Below, piece after piece: positions 44,831-54,954 of a stretch of DNA of 64,000 nt. A program made the position numbers and the translations under genes. The stretch is from Pollenia angustigena. Its lineage: Eukaryota > Arthropoda > Insecta > Diptera > Polleniidae. The notes under the pieces are model-generated. The model searched no databases. It was given only the letters and a program-made list of their open reading frames with translations, and had not been told where the DNA came from. Each line of letters begins with the position of its first letter. Positions within the stretch are counted from its first letter, which is position 1. Location: positions 13,224,001-13,288,000 of the forward strand of contig OV884060.1 of assembly GCA_930367215.1 (NCBI GenBank), read 5' to 3'.

Positions 44831-45509
44831 TTTGTAAATATTTACAAACAATGTTTTTAGATAAGAATTTAATATTTATTGCTTACAGGAAAATTAATTT
44901 TAAAACTAAAACAAAAAATAACTAAATAAATTAAATTGAACTCGATACTTCACTCCATTTGGTATTTAATAGTTTAGTTTGTTTAGCGGTTATTAACAGA
45001 TACATACGTATGTATGTATATATGTGTGTAATACCCCAGAGAAAAGCTTTGGGACAAAACAATTTGCGTTTCTTGTTTATTTCCATTTTTTTATTCCATG
45101 AAAATATAAACAATATTGAAGGATTATCGTTAAAAAAAATCAAATATACATTTTTTTTGCATTGGAAGTTGAACTGCATACAAAGAAAGCAAGCGAACAA
45201 AATAACTAGAATAATAAAAGGGGATTATGACATAAACGCTAACAATGATTTAGTAGTAAAATTGCAATAAATTATTGAAGGATTAAGAAAAAAACTGGCA
45301 TTAAGTTATTAAAAGTTTCGGATAGTTATGAGTTTTTAACAATGACAAATTGAGGATACTTAACTTTAAAATATTTTATTTAACGCTTTAAAAATTAGAA
45401 TGTTGAAACTTTTAGTATAATACTTTTTTCTTGTGTTTGTTGTAATAAAAAGTTTAATTTTTACATTTTTGCAATTAAATAAATCTGAACCAAATGAGTA
45501 CTCTTTACA
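44831..45509. other. AT-rich stretch, no gene seen
   Basis: The overlapping frames on both strands (44931-45270) are antisense to each other and lack domains. Confidence 0.45.
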
Positions 45510-45511
45510 TA

Positions 45512-46255
45512 GTGGGTGTTTTTTCAACTGCATGATAGCTTTCGATATCGAAAACTATGGTTTGACAGCTGATAATGTCAAACTATGCTGACATTTCTGT
45601 TCAGTTAGGTTTGCAAGTCACCATGAATCATGTAGCGCTATGTGGAAATTTACTTTGAAAAAAATAAATCTTTTCGCGAAGTTCATAGAGCACTTCGTCC
45701 ATTTTACGAAGCTTTAAATGGCTACACACTCTTTCGAAATAAACAGGGAGCTGCCGTTACGGTGAATGGCAAGTGCTATCGAGCTATGCTCACCGAAGTT
45801 TTGTTTCCAAAAATTAATCAGCTAAACATCAAAGACATTTGATTCCAACAACGCGGCGCAACTTTCCATGCAGCGCGCTTAACAATCGATTTATTGCAAA
45901 ATCATTTTTATGACAAATTTATTTCCAGAAGTGGCCTCTAGATTACTTTTTATGGGGTTATGTTAAGTCATTGGTTTATGCCGACAAGCTAGCAAGTCTT
46001 GAAGCATTGGAAGCCAATATTCTAGCTAGTATTGATGTCATACCACCAGATTTACTGGAAAAAGTAGTCAAAAATTGGACTGATCGAATGAACCACGTTA
46101 CTCGTAGCTGCGGCGGGCATATATGCCGGTTTTCATTTTTAAAAAATAAATGCGATGAAACTATTTAGCAAATTATAATTAAAAGAAAATCGTTCCAACA
46201 ATAATTCTGTATTGTCATTATTATTTTAAGGTGCAGCTAAAAAAAAATCACCCTT
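45512..46255 (+). mobile_element. 744 bp internally deleted mariner
   Basis: The left end GTGGGTGTTTTTTCAACTGC and right end GCAGCTAAAAAAAAATCACC then CTT form TIRs (GGGTG-TTTTTT-A-CTGCA). TA flanks both sides (45510-45511 and 46256-46257). It contains transposase fragments in both halves and is about 550 bp short of full length. Confidence 0.8.
45642..46168 (+). pseudogene. Decayed mariner transposase
   Basis: The N-terminal part reads EIYFEKNKSFREVHRALRPF. After a deletion comes TVNGKCYRAMLTEVLFPKIN, then a stop where WFQQ should begin. FQQRGATFHAARLTIDLLQN follows, with Arg replacing the catalytic Asp. After a frame change, LDYF-WGYVKSLVYADK-like sequence and LEKVVKNWTDRMNHVTRSCG remain. 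The helix-turn-helix region is mostly deleted, and stops and shifts rule out function. Confidence 0.8.
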
Positions 46256-46354
46256 TATATATAGAATCGTAAGTGTATTTGTTAGTACTACCGCATAAGA
46301 GCTGAAATTTTCAACACAGGTTCGGGTCAATTACTTTACGTTGTTTTTTTTTTT

Positions 46355-46484
46355 TTGCAAAAGGTTACGAGGAAAGACAAACAGCCAGCCGGAAGGACGG
46401 ACAACGTTCGACTCTGTAAGTGATTCTGAATCGATCGGTATACCAAAAGCACAATACCGTTTTTACTATTGTGGTTTAGTTATA
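46355..46484 (+). repeat. Hairpin-led family 1 fragment, 3' end
   Basis: CAGCCAGCCGGAAGGACGGA, GTTCGACTC, GAT-GATCGGTATAC and ACTATTGTGGTTTAG match the last ~130 bp of family 1, diverged. Confidence 0.6.
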
Positions 46485-46532
46485 GTCTTGGTAGAATAAG
46501 TACCTACAAGGTATAGTAATTAGAATTTTGGT

Positions 46533-46961
46533 CACAGAATACACAGAACTGTAAAAAGTGACATGTGAAAAAGGCCCAAATCAGTTGCGAGGGCAGCTTT
46601 CAAAGAAAGAGACAGAAAGCTTTTTTTGGTAGTGAAGTGGCAAGGTGCACAAACACAAACCACGTTAAACAAATGCATTAGTTCAATAAACGTTGTTTTT
46701 TGTGCAAAAAAATGTATTTAGTAATATTGTTTTGTTATAATGTTATTTACTTTCTTAAATATTATTTACTCGTGTTGTGGTGAACTTAAAAGTTAATTTT
46801 AACAACAGTTTTGTAAATAAATCTTAACTAAATAAATTTGTGTTCATTGTATTGCGGCAAAGAATATGATGAAAAGAGAAATGCAAAAGGGCAGCTTTCT
46901 TTGAAAGAGACAAAAAAAAACGCAAAATCTTCCGTCTCGTTACAGTTCTGTGTATTCTGTG
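46533..46961. mobile_element. 429 bp hAT MITE with perfect 8 bp target duplication
   Basis: CACAGAATACACAGAACTGT at the left is inverted as TTACAGTTCTGTGTATTCTG then TG at the right. It is flanked by ATTTTGGT at 46525-46532 and 46962-46969. Inner GGGCAGCTTTC-AAAGAAAG(AGAC) occurs near both ends in direct orientation. Noncoding. Confidence 0.85.
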
Positions 46962-47010
46962 ATTTTGGTTCTCAATTTTAAAACCATATACATAAAGTCA
47001 AACAAAAGAA

Positions 47011-47724
47011 AACAAGTAAGAAAGTATAGTCGGTCAAGCCCGACCATATGATACCCTACACCACATTATTTAAAAACACATCATGCTTATGTGTCCATAT
47101 ATATAGATTTATCTATGTTTATAAACTACATGAAAATCGGTTTGATAGTTTGTGAGAGGCAGAAATTGCCCACTACCTCCCGTTGTGGTCCTATTTTTGA
47201 AAAACTGTATAGCTAATGTGTCCATATAGATATGGATGTATCTATGTTTTAAATTTCATTAAAATCGGTTTGAGAGGCAGAAATTGCCCCTATCTCCCCT
47301 CGTGGTCCTATTTTTTAAAAAATGCATACATTTTGTGTCCATATAGATATGGTTCTATCTATGTTTTAAATTTCATTGAAATCGGTTTGATAGTTTCTGA
47401 GAGGAAGAAATTTCCCCCTATCTTCCCTCGTGGTCCTACGATTCGGCCCATTTTCAATAGGCTTAGTCCTTGTGCCAATAAAAACCTATGACCCAAATTT
47501 TATCAAATTATCTCCAAAATTGCGACCTGTACTTTGCGCACAAGGTTACATGGACAGCCAGCCAGCCTGCCAGCCAGCCGGACGGACATCGTTAGTTCGA
47601 CTCAGAAAGTGATTCCAAGACGATCGGTATACTTTAAGATGGGTCTAGAACCAATATTTTAAGGCGTTACACACATCAGCACAAATGCATAATACCCTCT
47701 CCACTATTGTGGTGTGGGTATAAT
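47011..47724 (+). repeat. Hairpin-led family 1, copy E (best preserved)
   Basis: A complete copy from AACAAGTAAGAAAGTATAG to CCACTATTGTGGTGTGGGTA with the hairpin intact. It holds three ~125 bp monomers (AAAATCGGTTTGA... at ~47138, 47261 and 47378), against two in copies A and D. The 91-codon frame spans the monomers and is repeat-derived. Confidence 0.85.
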
Positions 47725-47808
47725 AAGGAAAACAAAATTCAAACAAGCTTCAAAAGTCCAATAAATTAATTTGACATTACATGGATAAATAATTACAACT
47801 ATCCCTAA

Positions 47809-47947
47809 CATGGGGTCTTCAACTGACAAATGTTTGTCATAATAAACGTCAAACTCCATATAAAACAACGCTGACAAAAATATTCGATTTTTTTATATAA
47901 CTTTGACGTTTGGTACAACAAAAAGAATGTCAGGTGAATACCCCATG
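47809..47947. mobile_element. 139 bp foldback MITE with TAA target duplication, CATGGGGT ends
   Basis: CATGGGGTCTTCAACTGACA at the left is inverted as TGTCAGGTGAATACCCCATG at the right, and AAACGTCAAA/TTTGACGTTT lies further in. It is flanked by TAA at 47806-47808 and 47948-47950. Confidence 0.75.
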
Positions 47948-48027
47948 TAATGAACCTACTTTGTACTTATTCTAACATGGTTGCGCCTTAACAAGGCTGT
48001 CAAAAAAACCTACATAACTTTATTACC

Positions 48028-48190
48028 ACAATAACTTTTAATTATTTAATAACTTTTAATTATTTAAGCTTGAGGTCTTTTAATTTATAAAAATTATATT
48101 TATTTTTTTCTTTAAGAAAAAAAGAAAAAAAAAATATAATTTTTTATAAATAAAAAGACCTCAAGCTTAAATAATTAAAAGTTATTATAA
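48028..48190. mobile_element. AT-rich foldback repeat
   Basis: ATAACTTTTAATTATTTAAG then CTTGAGGTCTTTT at the left is inverted exactly at 48146-48187. The first 17 bp of the arm are duplicated at the left. Confidence 0.65.
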
Positions 48191-48962
48191 AATAAAGGTC
48201 AAATAAGAATAAATATCAATTCTTTATTACCACAGGTAGAATAAGTAAGACACCGTTAGCCGCACTTAGCTTATTTTCAAAAAGAGTTTTCCTTTTTAAA
48301 TTTTCACTATTTCTATAAAAGAAATTGTCTTTTGTTTGATTTCTATTTATTTTTTTTTTAGCTATTCCGCAAAAAATTATTTTAAATTTTTTAAGAACGT
48401 AATCGTAATTGTTCATAAAATAATTAACGAAACATTTTATTGTTTTTTTTTTTTAATTTAAATTATTAAATATTTTAACTATTAAATATTGACGTTAGTT
48501 AAACTATTCTACAGAAAATTATCGTTTTCTAAATTAATAATGGAAATGTAAGCGTTTTGTTTAATATTTTGTTAAAACTGTGCCCGTGAGTGATTTTTGA
48601 CTCACGATCACTTTCGATCAAGGAAATGTAAAGACGCCCTTTGCCTAACAAAATTTGTATACAGGGCTGTGCTGAAAATCGTAACGTAAAATGCAAAAAT
48701 TTTAAAAGTCGTTTTTTAATAAGATTTCTATAATAAAAGAATTTTATGTCAAATATTATACAAATATTTTCTATTAAACGGAATTTTATAACAAAAATTA
48801 TAATTATAATAAAAAACAAATTCCAAGTTCTTGCGTTTTACGTTTTCGATTTCCAGCATACCCCTGATAATCACATATGTAAACAAACGGAACATTTTAA
48901 ATATATTTTTAAATTTCATAGTTCATCGAATTTTAATCATGTACAAAAATTTTCTATTATAT
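48191..48962. other. AT-rich stretch, no gene seen
   Basis: Searched on the minus strand for further CSN7 exons; none was recognised. The overlapping frames at 48529-49069 are antisense to each other. Confidence 0.45.
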
Positions 48963-48965
48963 TTA

Positions 48966-49073
48966 GCGCCTATTTCACGCTATCACTCGAACATGTAAAA
49001 CATGTAAATTTGTTTTGTTTTACATGTTATTTGTGCGAACGAAACCGTTCGAGTGACATCGTGAAATAGGCAG
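48966..49073. mobile_element. 108 bp palindromic MITE with TTA target duplication, ATTTCACG stem
   Basis: GCGCCTATTTCACGCTATCA then CTCGAAC at the left is inverted as GTTCGAGTGACATCGTGAAA then TAGGCAG at the right. TTA lies at 48963-48965 and 49074-49076. The terminus is CTGCC-like, with a stem unlike the other family members. Confidence 0.75.
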
Positions 49074-49231
49074 TTAATGTAACCAGTCTCGAGTGATTCA
49101 GCCGCAACATGCACTCCTCTAATTTCAGCTTTTAATTTTTACAGACCACTAAGCTTTAGTTTAAAATTTCTATAGAAAATAGCGTTAGTTTATCTCTTTT
49201 ACAGAAAACTTATTGTTAGTTTTATTTTCTA

Positions 49232-50140
49232 CTAGCTTAACCCGGTGCGCTTCGCTACACTGCTTTAACCACTTCTTCAGTTGAGAGATTTTTAATATAT
49301 GCATCCTATTGGAGGTATTTTCCCCCTGCGCCTACCCGCTTTATATTTAATTTCAAAAGTGTAGTATACCATAAGAGTGACTTCTACAAAGTTTGAACAT
49401 CCTTTCTATAACAGTTCTTAAGATATGCGATATTAAACATTGGCGTCGTATGGGGGGTTACCCCCTGTGCTATTTTATTTCAATATTGGGGCTCAGAAGA
49501 TCCTACTACCAAAAGTTCAACAAAATGCGTGCAGCGGCTCTTATTAATATTTCTATCTATGAGGGGTACTGCTCGTCCTCTGTCTACCCCGCCCATTTCT
49601 ATAGTGAAATTTATAGTTTTCCATAATATTACTTTTAACCACGTTTGAAGACTCTCCGTTTAATAGTTCTTCAGTTGAGCGATATTTAATATATGCATCC
49701 TATGGGAGGTATTTACCCCTTGGGCCTACCCGCTTTATTTTTATTTTCAAAAGTGTAGTATACCATAAGAGTGACTTCTACAAAGTTTGCACATTCGCAA
49801 TATAACAGTTCTTAAGATATGCGATATTAAACTTTGGTCCTATGGGGGGAACCACTTCCCTTGCTGCTTTTTTATTCCAATTTTGGGGCTCAGAAGATCC
49901 TACTACCAAAAGTTCAACAAAATGCATGCAGCGGCTCTTAAGACATGCGATATTTAATATTGGCATCGAATAGGGGGTACCAATTCCCCTGCCACTATCG
50001 AAAAAATAAGTAGCCTATTTTATTTTTAGGGCTCACGTGATGTTACTGTAAAAATTTCAGGAGTCTATAAGCCAACAAACAAACAAACAAACATACAAAC
50101 ATACAAACATTTTTCATTTTTATATATGCATATATATAGA
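49232..50140 (-). mobile_element. Non-autonomous Helitron, minus orientation
   Basis: On the minus strand it starts TCTATATATATGCATATATA and AAAATGAAAAATG. It carries TTTGTATGTTTGTATGTTTG and two AGTAGGATCTTCTGAGCCCC modules, and ends GCACCGGGTTAAG-CTAG. The flanking bases are A before TC and T after CTAG, the canonical Helitron insertion site. It is an inverted partner of 7700-8568 and lies within or beyond CSN7 intron 2. No Rep/Hel coding. Confidence 0.85.
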
Positions 50141-50255
50141 TAAAAAAAAAGCACTAGATATTTAAGAAAAACACTAACTTTTCACATTTGTATCTGCTCG
50201 CATAAAATCATTTCACAACTTTCAGCTTATACATATGTATATCATCAGCAATTTA

Positions 50256-50753
50256 TACTGTATATCAAGGTATATTTACACAAGGTAAACTCGTTGCTAC
50301 AACAAGTACAACAAGACAAAAACAACACGCCAAATTGTTTTTGTATTTGGAACCATGGTGTCAAAAAAAACGCAACAATGTGCCTTTAAAATAAAAACAC
50401 AAATTGAAAAAAAAAAAAACAACACGTGCAGTTCAGAATAATAAGCTGAAACAATTTTTAATATATTGTGCATTCTCAAGCATAAAAATAAAGTATTATT
50501 GCAAAAAATAATGCATTTAAATGTATTTTGTTTGCTTAGTAATCACAAGAATTAAAATTTCACAAAAATAAAATGTTTTTCACATTTTACACTTTTTTAA
50601 TTCAAAATGGCGCGCACTAACCATAAGTATGTAAACAAACACAAGGAACCAACATAAATAACTTTTGACACTAGGGTTCCAAATGGGGTAAACAGCTGAC
50701 AAACATATGGGCCAACGAGTTTACCTTGTGTAAATATACCTTGCTGTATATTT
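50256..50753. mobile_element. ~500 bp inverted-repeat element in CSN7 intron 2
   Basis: AAGGTATATTTACACAAGGT then AAACTCGTTG at the left (50267-50296) is inverted exactly at 50714-50743. The preceding CTGTATATC/GCTGTATAT is also shared. It lies 90 bp inside the intron from the exon 2 donor. Confidence 0.7.
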
Positions 50754-50841
50754 TGGAGATACAAATGAAATGCATCATTTGTACAAACTTTAAACTTATG
50801 TATTAAATATTTGTTAACACAAAATGTATATTTCAACTTAC

Positions 50842-51094
50842 CTGCATATATGGCCTCAATAATAATATCTTCTAAATGACGAACATTATTGATTTCCAGC
50901 TCTTCTAGCAAAACCTCATATGGGATGCACTTATTTTTAATGGCCAACGAAACGATAGTTAAATGCTGCAATTTCTTTTGCATGGCAGAGGTTAAGTCCA
51001 AATAATCCTGAGGTTGCTGGCGATATTGTTTGTAAGTGCCATAAGCAAACAAATTTAAAGTATTAAAATACTTAACATGGTCGCCAGTTTTAAG
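50842..51094 (-). CDS. CSN7: CSN7 exon 2
   Basis: The acceptor reads TTTTTAATTTAG and the donor GCAG|GTAAGT. It has 84 codons plus one base. The open frame runs into the intron to ~50597, which should not be taken as protein. Confidence 0.9.
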
Positions 51095-51354
51095 CTAAAT
51101 TAAAAATCTATTGTTAGAAAATATTAATAAAATATCAAATGTTCTTTAAAAATTACCTCTTGTATATTTGGCATAACTAACAATTCGCCAAATACATAGA
51201 CTCCAGGAGCTTCCAAGACCTGTTTAATTAACTCTAAAATGGCAGCACCATGAGCTGTCTTGGCCAGAAGGCAAAATTGTTGCAATTGCTTGTGAGCCGA
51301 ATCGTTGGTGGGTGTTGCCGACTCTTCGCTGGCCATTAATATATCTTGAGTCAT
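50842..51354 (-). CDS. CSN7: COP9 signalosome subunit 7, exons 1-2 (5' part)
   Basis: CSN7 is a PCI-domain subunit of the COP9 signalosome, which removes NEDD8 from cullins in the nucleus and cytoplasm. Exon 1 (51157-51354) starts at ATG 51354 and encodes 66 residues: [20 protein letters not shown], then [20 protein letters not shown] and [20 protein letters not shown]. Exon 2 (50842-51094) begins [20 protein letters not shown] and covers [20 protein letters not shown] and a [20 protein letters not shown] helix. The 62 nt intron has GTAATT and TTTAG sites and preserves phase; exon 2 ends phase 1 at GCAG|GTAAGT. These 150 residues cover the N-terminal helices and most of the PCI domain. The rest (winged helix end and C-terminal helix, roughly 70-110 residues in relatives) was not found to the left. 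It must lie in short unrecognised exons, beyond a very long intron, or be missing. Identification is by recalled family similarity. Confidence 0.9.
51157..51354 (-). CDS. CSN7: CSN7 exon 1
   Basis: Begins at ATGACTCAAGATATATTAAT and ends CAAGAG|GTAATT after exactly 66 codons. No upstream in-frame ATG was seen, and the start matches the MTQD opening of fly CSN7. Confidence 0.9.
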
Positions 51355-52136
51355 GTTAAGTAGTCGCTTTATTTAACACTTTTCTTAATAGTTTGTAAAT
51401 TTTTGCAATAATTTAATTTGTTTTTATAGCAACAACCGGCTAACAAAAGAAAACGCACACAAATTTATATCACGTTAAAAACAAACTGATTTTTATTTTA
51501 GCCAACCAGCTGTGTGTTGAAATTAGTGCGCAGCTGTCAAAAAAGTAAAACGGGGTTGTTATTTGGTATATTATGCAGCGTTGCCACTTTTCGAATAATG
51601 TAAAATACTAAACTTTCGGTTAATTTTTGAACTATGCATTTTTATAAAATTTTGCGTAATACAGAAATTTTAAAAATCCTGTAAAAGTTAATTTTTGTTA
51701 AAATTTTCCAACATTTTTACTTTCACAAAACAGGGAAGCTTTAGATTTATTTATAAGCTTTTATAGTAGATTTTTATATTGATGTTAACATTGTGATTAG
51801 GCTTGCCAACCGTACTTTATAATAAAGTATTGAACGTTATTTCAAGTAATTGTACTCTATACTCTATGAGAAAAATAAAGTGCGCGAAAATACTTTATTT
51901 CGCATGATTAGATTTATCCAGAATTCAAAATAGATTCAAGTTATATTAGTCAGGGTTTTATTAGTCATAAAATTATAATACTTATTGTAAAAGTTTTTTT
52001 TTAGAAAAACTAAAGAACAACTAATTTTAATAAGTCAGGGCCATTTTTTGATGTTTTTTATATTGGCAGGACGATTTTTCGAAAAAAAAAAAATAATCAG
52101 ACAGCAATATTCACTTGTTTGTTTTGTTTAAGTACA
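51355..52136. other. CSN7 upstream region
   Basis: Likely holds the CSN7 5' UTR and promoter; no core motif is clear enough to place. GCAGCGTTGCCACTTTTCG at ~51574 resembles a hAT end without a partner. Otherwise AT-rich and without a gene. Confidence 0.45.
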
Positions 52137-52200
52137 ATAACTGCCTGTTTTTAAAACACAAGTGCAAAACTCTTTCAAATTACTGCCTTCTTTTAGATAG
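52137..52200. mobile_element. Solo CTGCCTGTTTTT terminus
   Basis: TAA at 52138-52140 followed by CTGCCTGTTTTTAAAACACA matches the left end of 43239-43377 over the first 12 bases only. A right arm was not found. Confidence 0.4.
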
Positions 52201-52399
52201 CGAGCACAAAAGTGACTCGATTAACTAACATTTAAAACAAAATTTCAAGATTTCCATTCCTTAAGAGGGCTGCCATACAAAATGATTAATACAGACTAGA
52301 AATATATTGAAGAAAACGTACCATAACAGCCAAGGAGTCGCCTCAACAATTTCTCGAGACATACTTGTCCCTTATCACCACTTCTTAACGCGCCTCCCA

Positions 52400-52690
52400 T
52401 TTAAAGATGGTTTTGTTTGTTTTTTATATATCTGGAAAATATTTGAAGCATAGCTGTAATTTTGTATAGATTTTTAGCAAACAAAAATTTTGAAATGTTG
52501 GCTAAAAAATTATTTTTGTTGCCAAAAAAAGTTATGTTTCTAAAACGACTGCGCATTTTAGAATAACATTTAACGTTTAAAGGGAATTTTGTTGCGGATT
52601 TTCGATTTTTTTTAAGTAATTTCAATAAACTGAACCGGTATTGGATTCAGCGTACCCGAATTAGGTTAAAGCGCCAGTTGTCCGGCTTGT
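52400..52690. repeat. Dispersed repeat, empty-site copy of 59085-59590
   Basis: Shares GAAGCATAGCTG, ATGTTTCTAAAACGACTGCG, TTTTTAAGT-TTTCAATAA and GGATTCAGCG then CCCGAATTAGG with 59085-59590. At ~52535 it reads AAAGTTATGTTTC with no insertion, where the other copy has the 139 bp palindrome. Confidence 0.7.
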
Positions 52691-53050
52691 TTAAAAAAAG
52701 TGTAAAATTCTAGCACAGTGTGGTTTTTTGATAAAACTTGCGCAAAGCAATAAAAAAACTTTTTTAAATATAACAATAAAAAGAAATTAGTTTTACTTTA
52801 TATTTATACTGTGTACTTTATTTTCTTAACATTTAATAATCAATGTACTTTAATTGCAACAAAAAAAGTTGGTAACCATAATTGTGATTGTGGCTATAAC
52901 GTTCTGCAATTATATTTTTACCGTCATAAAAACTATGTATGATAATAAAAGTATTACAGGATACGGTCCAACCATAATGTGCATAAATAAACTTAAGCCA
53001 GAACTAGTCTATTATATATTAAAAACTCTTAAAAAATTGCAAAGCCCTAC
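52691..53050. other. AT-rich stretch, no gene seen
   Basis: The 66-codon frame at 52854-53054 has no domain or supporting splice context. Confidence 0.45.
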
Positions 53051-53053
53051 TTA

Positions 53054-53194
53054 GTGCTGGTTCACACAAGTCAAATTTTACTCGTCAAGTCTTGAGCGTT
53101 TTGGAGAGAAGGGAAAAGAGAATGCCATTTCTGTTCCCCTCTCTCCAAAAACTCCTGACTTGACGAGTAAAACTTGAGGTGTGTGAACCGACAC
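53054..53194. mobile_element. 141 bp foldback MITE with TTA target duplication (first of a tandem pair)
   Basis: GTGCTGGTTCACACAAGTCA at the left is inverted as GAGGTGTGTGAACCGACAC at the right, with TTTTACTCGTCAAGTC/GACTTGACGAGTAAAA arms. TTA lies at 53051-53053 and 53195-53197. Confidence 0.85.
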
Positions 53195-53197
53195 TTA

Positions 53198-53461
53198 GTG
53201 CTGGTTCACACAGGTCAAGTTTACTTGAACAGTTTTATTTAAATTTTCTTTTGAACTTGCGTTCAAGTTCATGCACAAAATTAATTTTTCTTTTCTTTTC
53301 CTTCAACTTTGTAGCTTTTTATTATATTACGGATGAAAAATGAAAAGAAAAATAAAAACTGACTGGTACGGTCAAGTATGTACCCTTTTCCATTCTCTTT
53401 ACCCCTCTATCCTAAAAGCTCAAGACTTGAAGAGTCAAACTTGACCTGTGTGAACCAGCAC
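53198..53461. mobile_element. 264 bp foldback MITE with TTA target duplication (second of the pair)
   Basis: GTGCTGGTTCACACAGGTCA at the left is inverted as TTGACCTGTGTGAACCAGCA then C at the right. TTA lies at 53195-53197 (shared with the first element) and 53462-53464. It has a longer, partly different interior from its neighbour. Confidence 0.85.
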
Positions 53462-53464
53462 TTA

Positions 53465-54751
53465 ATACAAAAAAGATATCACAAAAAAGTGTAAATAATA
53501 ACAAGGTGGTCTTAAAACTCAACTGACTGTTATTGCTTTGCCTGTTTTTGTTGTGATAATGAGGCCACCTTGCAAAATTATACACATTGAAAATTTAAAT
53601 GGAGTTTATATGTATCCGATTGGTGAATTCAGTTTCATTTAAGTGTGTAGTGAAAAAAAATTTTGTATTTAAAACAATTTTAAATAAAAATGGGAATAAA
53701 AAGCAACACTAAACATTGGCCGTAAGTAAAATGATGACTTAAACTTAATCGTACACCTATAAGCTTTACTTGATTGATAACCAAAATATGGATGTAATAG
53801 ACAGATACAAAATCTAAAAAATATGTTTGTCTCTAAACTTCCTTGTTGTCCCTAAAGCAATTTACTTTGGCTTAAAGCATTTTACTCTTGTTTTTATACA
53901 ATTCGAAACATGGATATTACGGAATATTGAAATATTAAATATGAAAAGCTAATTTAAAAATTATAGCTAGTTCAGAAAATGTTCCACAATTCAACTCTGC
54001 TGTACGACTAAGATCTTCCTAATGTTAATACAATGTACTTATGTATGCATCGATCATTTACAGATTTATCACTTGTTGAAGTCAAGTTAAGCAACTTACA
54101 GTTTTTAATGTAACCATTCCATTTGTATATACCAGGATTTTTGAAGTAAAGAATTTTAAACTTTTAGCTTTTGAAAACAACATTTTTATAATAATTGCCC
54201 TTGGGGACCTTGTCGTTATTTCTTCTCAAGTTTTTTTTTTTTTTGTATTGGTAAATAAACCGTAAAGTACTTTTTGCCATTATGATTTGCCAGGCCATTT
54301 ACATTGTATTGTGTGTATGTGAGTGGTTAAGGGTTCCATTGACTACAAGTACTCCAACAAATTTGGCGGTACATTCATGTGAGATCTTATTTTTATTGTT
54401 GTAAGCACTTCAGTTACATGCAAGTGTCAACATTCGTTTTGTGTGGCAACAATTCAAAAATAACCCTAAACACTTATGAGATTGGTTTGGCAAATAAACT
54501 TACAAAAGAAACAAAATAAATATTGTATAAAGTAGCAGGTTAAAGATGGTTTTTAGCATTGTTATTATGAAAGGACTCCGCTACATAATACTTTAAAGGA
54601 AAAAGAACAATCGCAATAAAAAAGTTTAACTCTTTAGTTATAAAAGGATTTAGGTTTAAAACAAGATTTCAACGACACAAGTTACCATTTAAAGTTCAAC
54701 TTTATACATTTTCAGCAATTACTGGGAGTCAAGGATTTTTATTGTTCGAAG
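53465..54751. other. AT-rich stretch, no gene seen
   Basis: Contains the first of three diverged repeats (TTTAAAGGAAAAAGAACAAT, AAAAGGATTTAGGTTT at ~54590-54660), echoed at ~55100 and ~55310. A T run lies at ~54231-54243. Confidence 0.45.
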
Positions 54752-54753
54752 TA

Positions 54754-54952
54754 CAGTGAACACTCAGAAATGTATTTATTAATTTTGTTTATTTTCGTTT
54801 GTTATTTGGCAATTTTGAAGTTTCCAAAACGGGTTTTCACTATTTAGAGCTTTAACTTTGTTTAATGTCTAGAGAGTTTACACAAAAAACTTTGTATTGA
54901 TATTACTAGATTGTTCACTTTAGTGAAAGTTTACATTACCGCGAGTTCACTG
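54754..54952. mobile_element. 199 bp pogo/Tc1-like MITE with TA target duplication
   Basis: CAGTGAACACTCAGAAATG at the left is matched by the inverse of CATTACCGCGAGTTCACTG at the right, with TA at 54752-54753 and 54953-54954. CAGTG-AAC-C-CG termini with TA duplication fit the pogo/Tigger type. Noncoding. Confidence 0.65.
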
Positions 54953-54954
54953 TA

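Noticed and set aside
49393..49966. Frames inside the minus-strand Helitron
   Set aside because: They do not match Rep or helicase motifs and correspond to noncoding modules also present at 7700-8568.
50597..50841. Extension of the CSN7 exon 2 frame into KLKYTFCVNKYLIHKFK
   Set aside because: A perfect GTAAGT donor precedes it, the residues lose family similarity, and the sequence overlaps an inverted-repeat element.
51574..51592. CAGCGTTGCCACTTTT, a possible hAT end upstream of CSN7
   Set aside because: No inverted partner with matching 8 bp flanks was found in the window.
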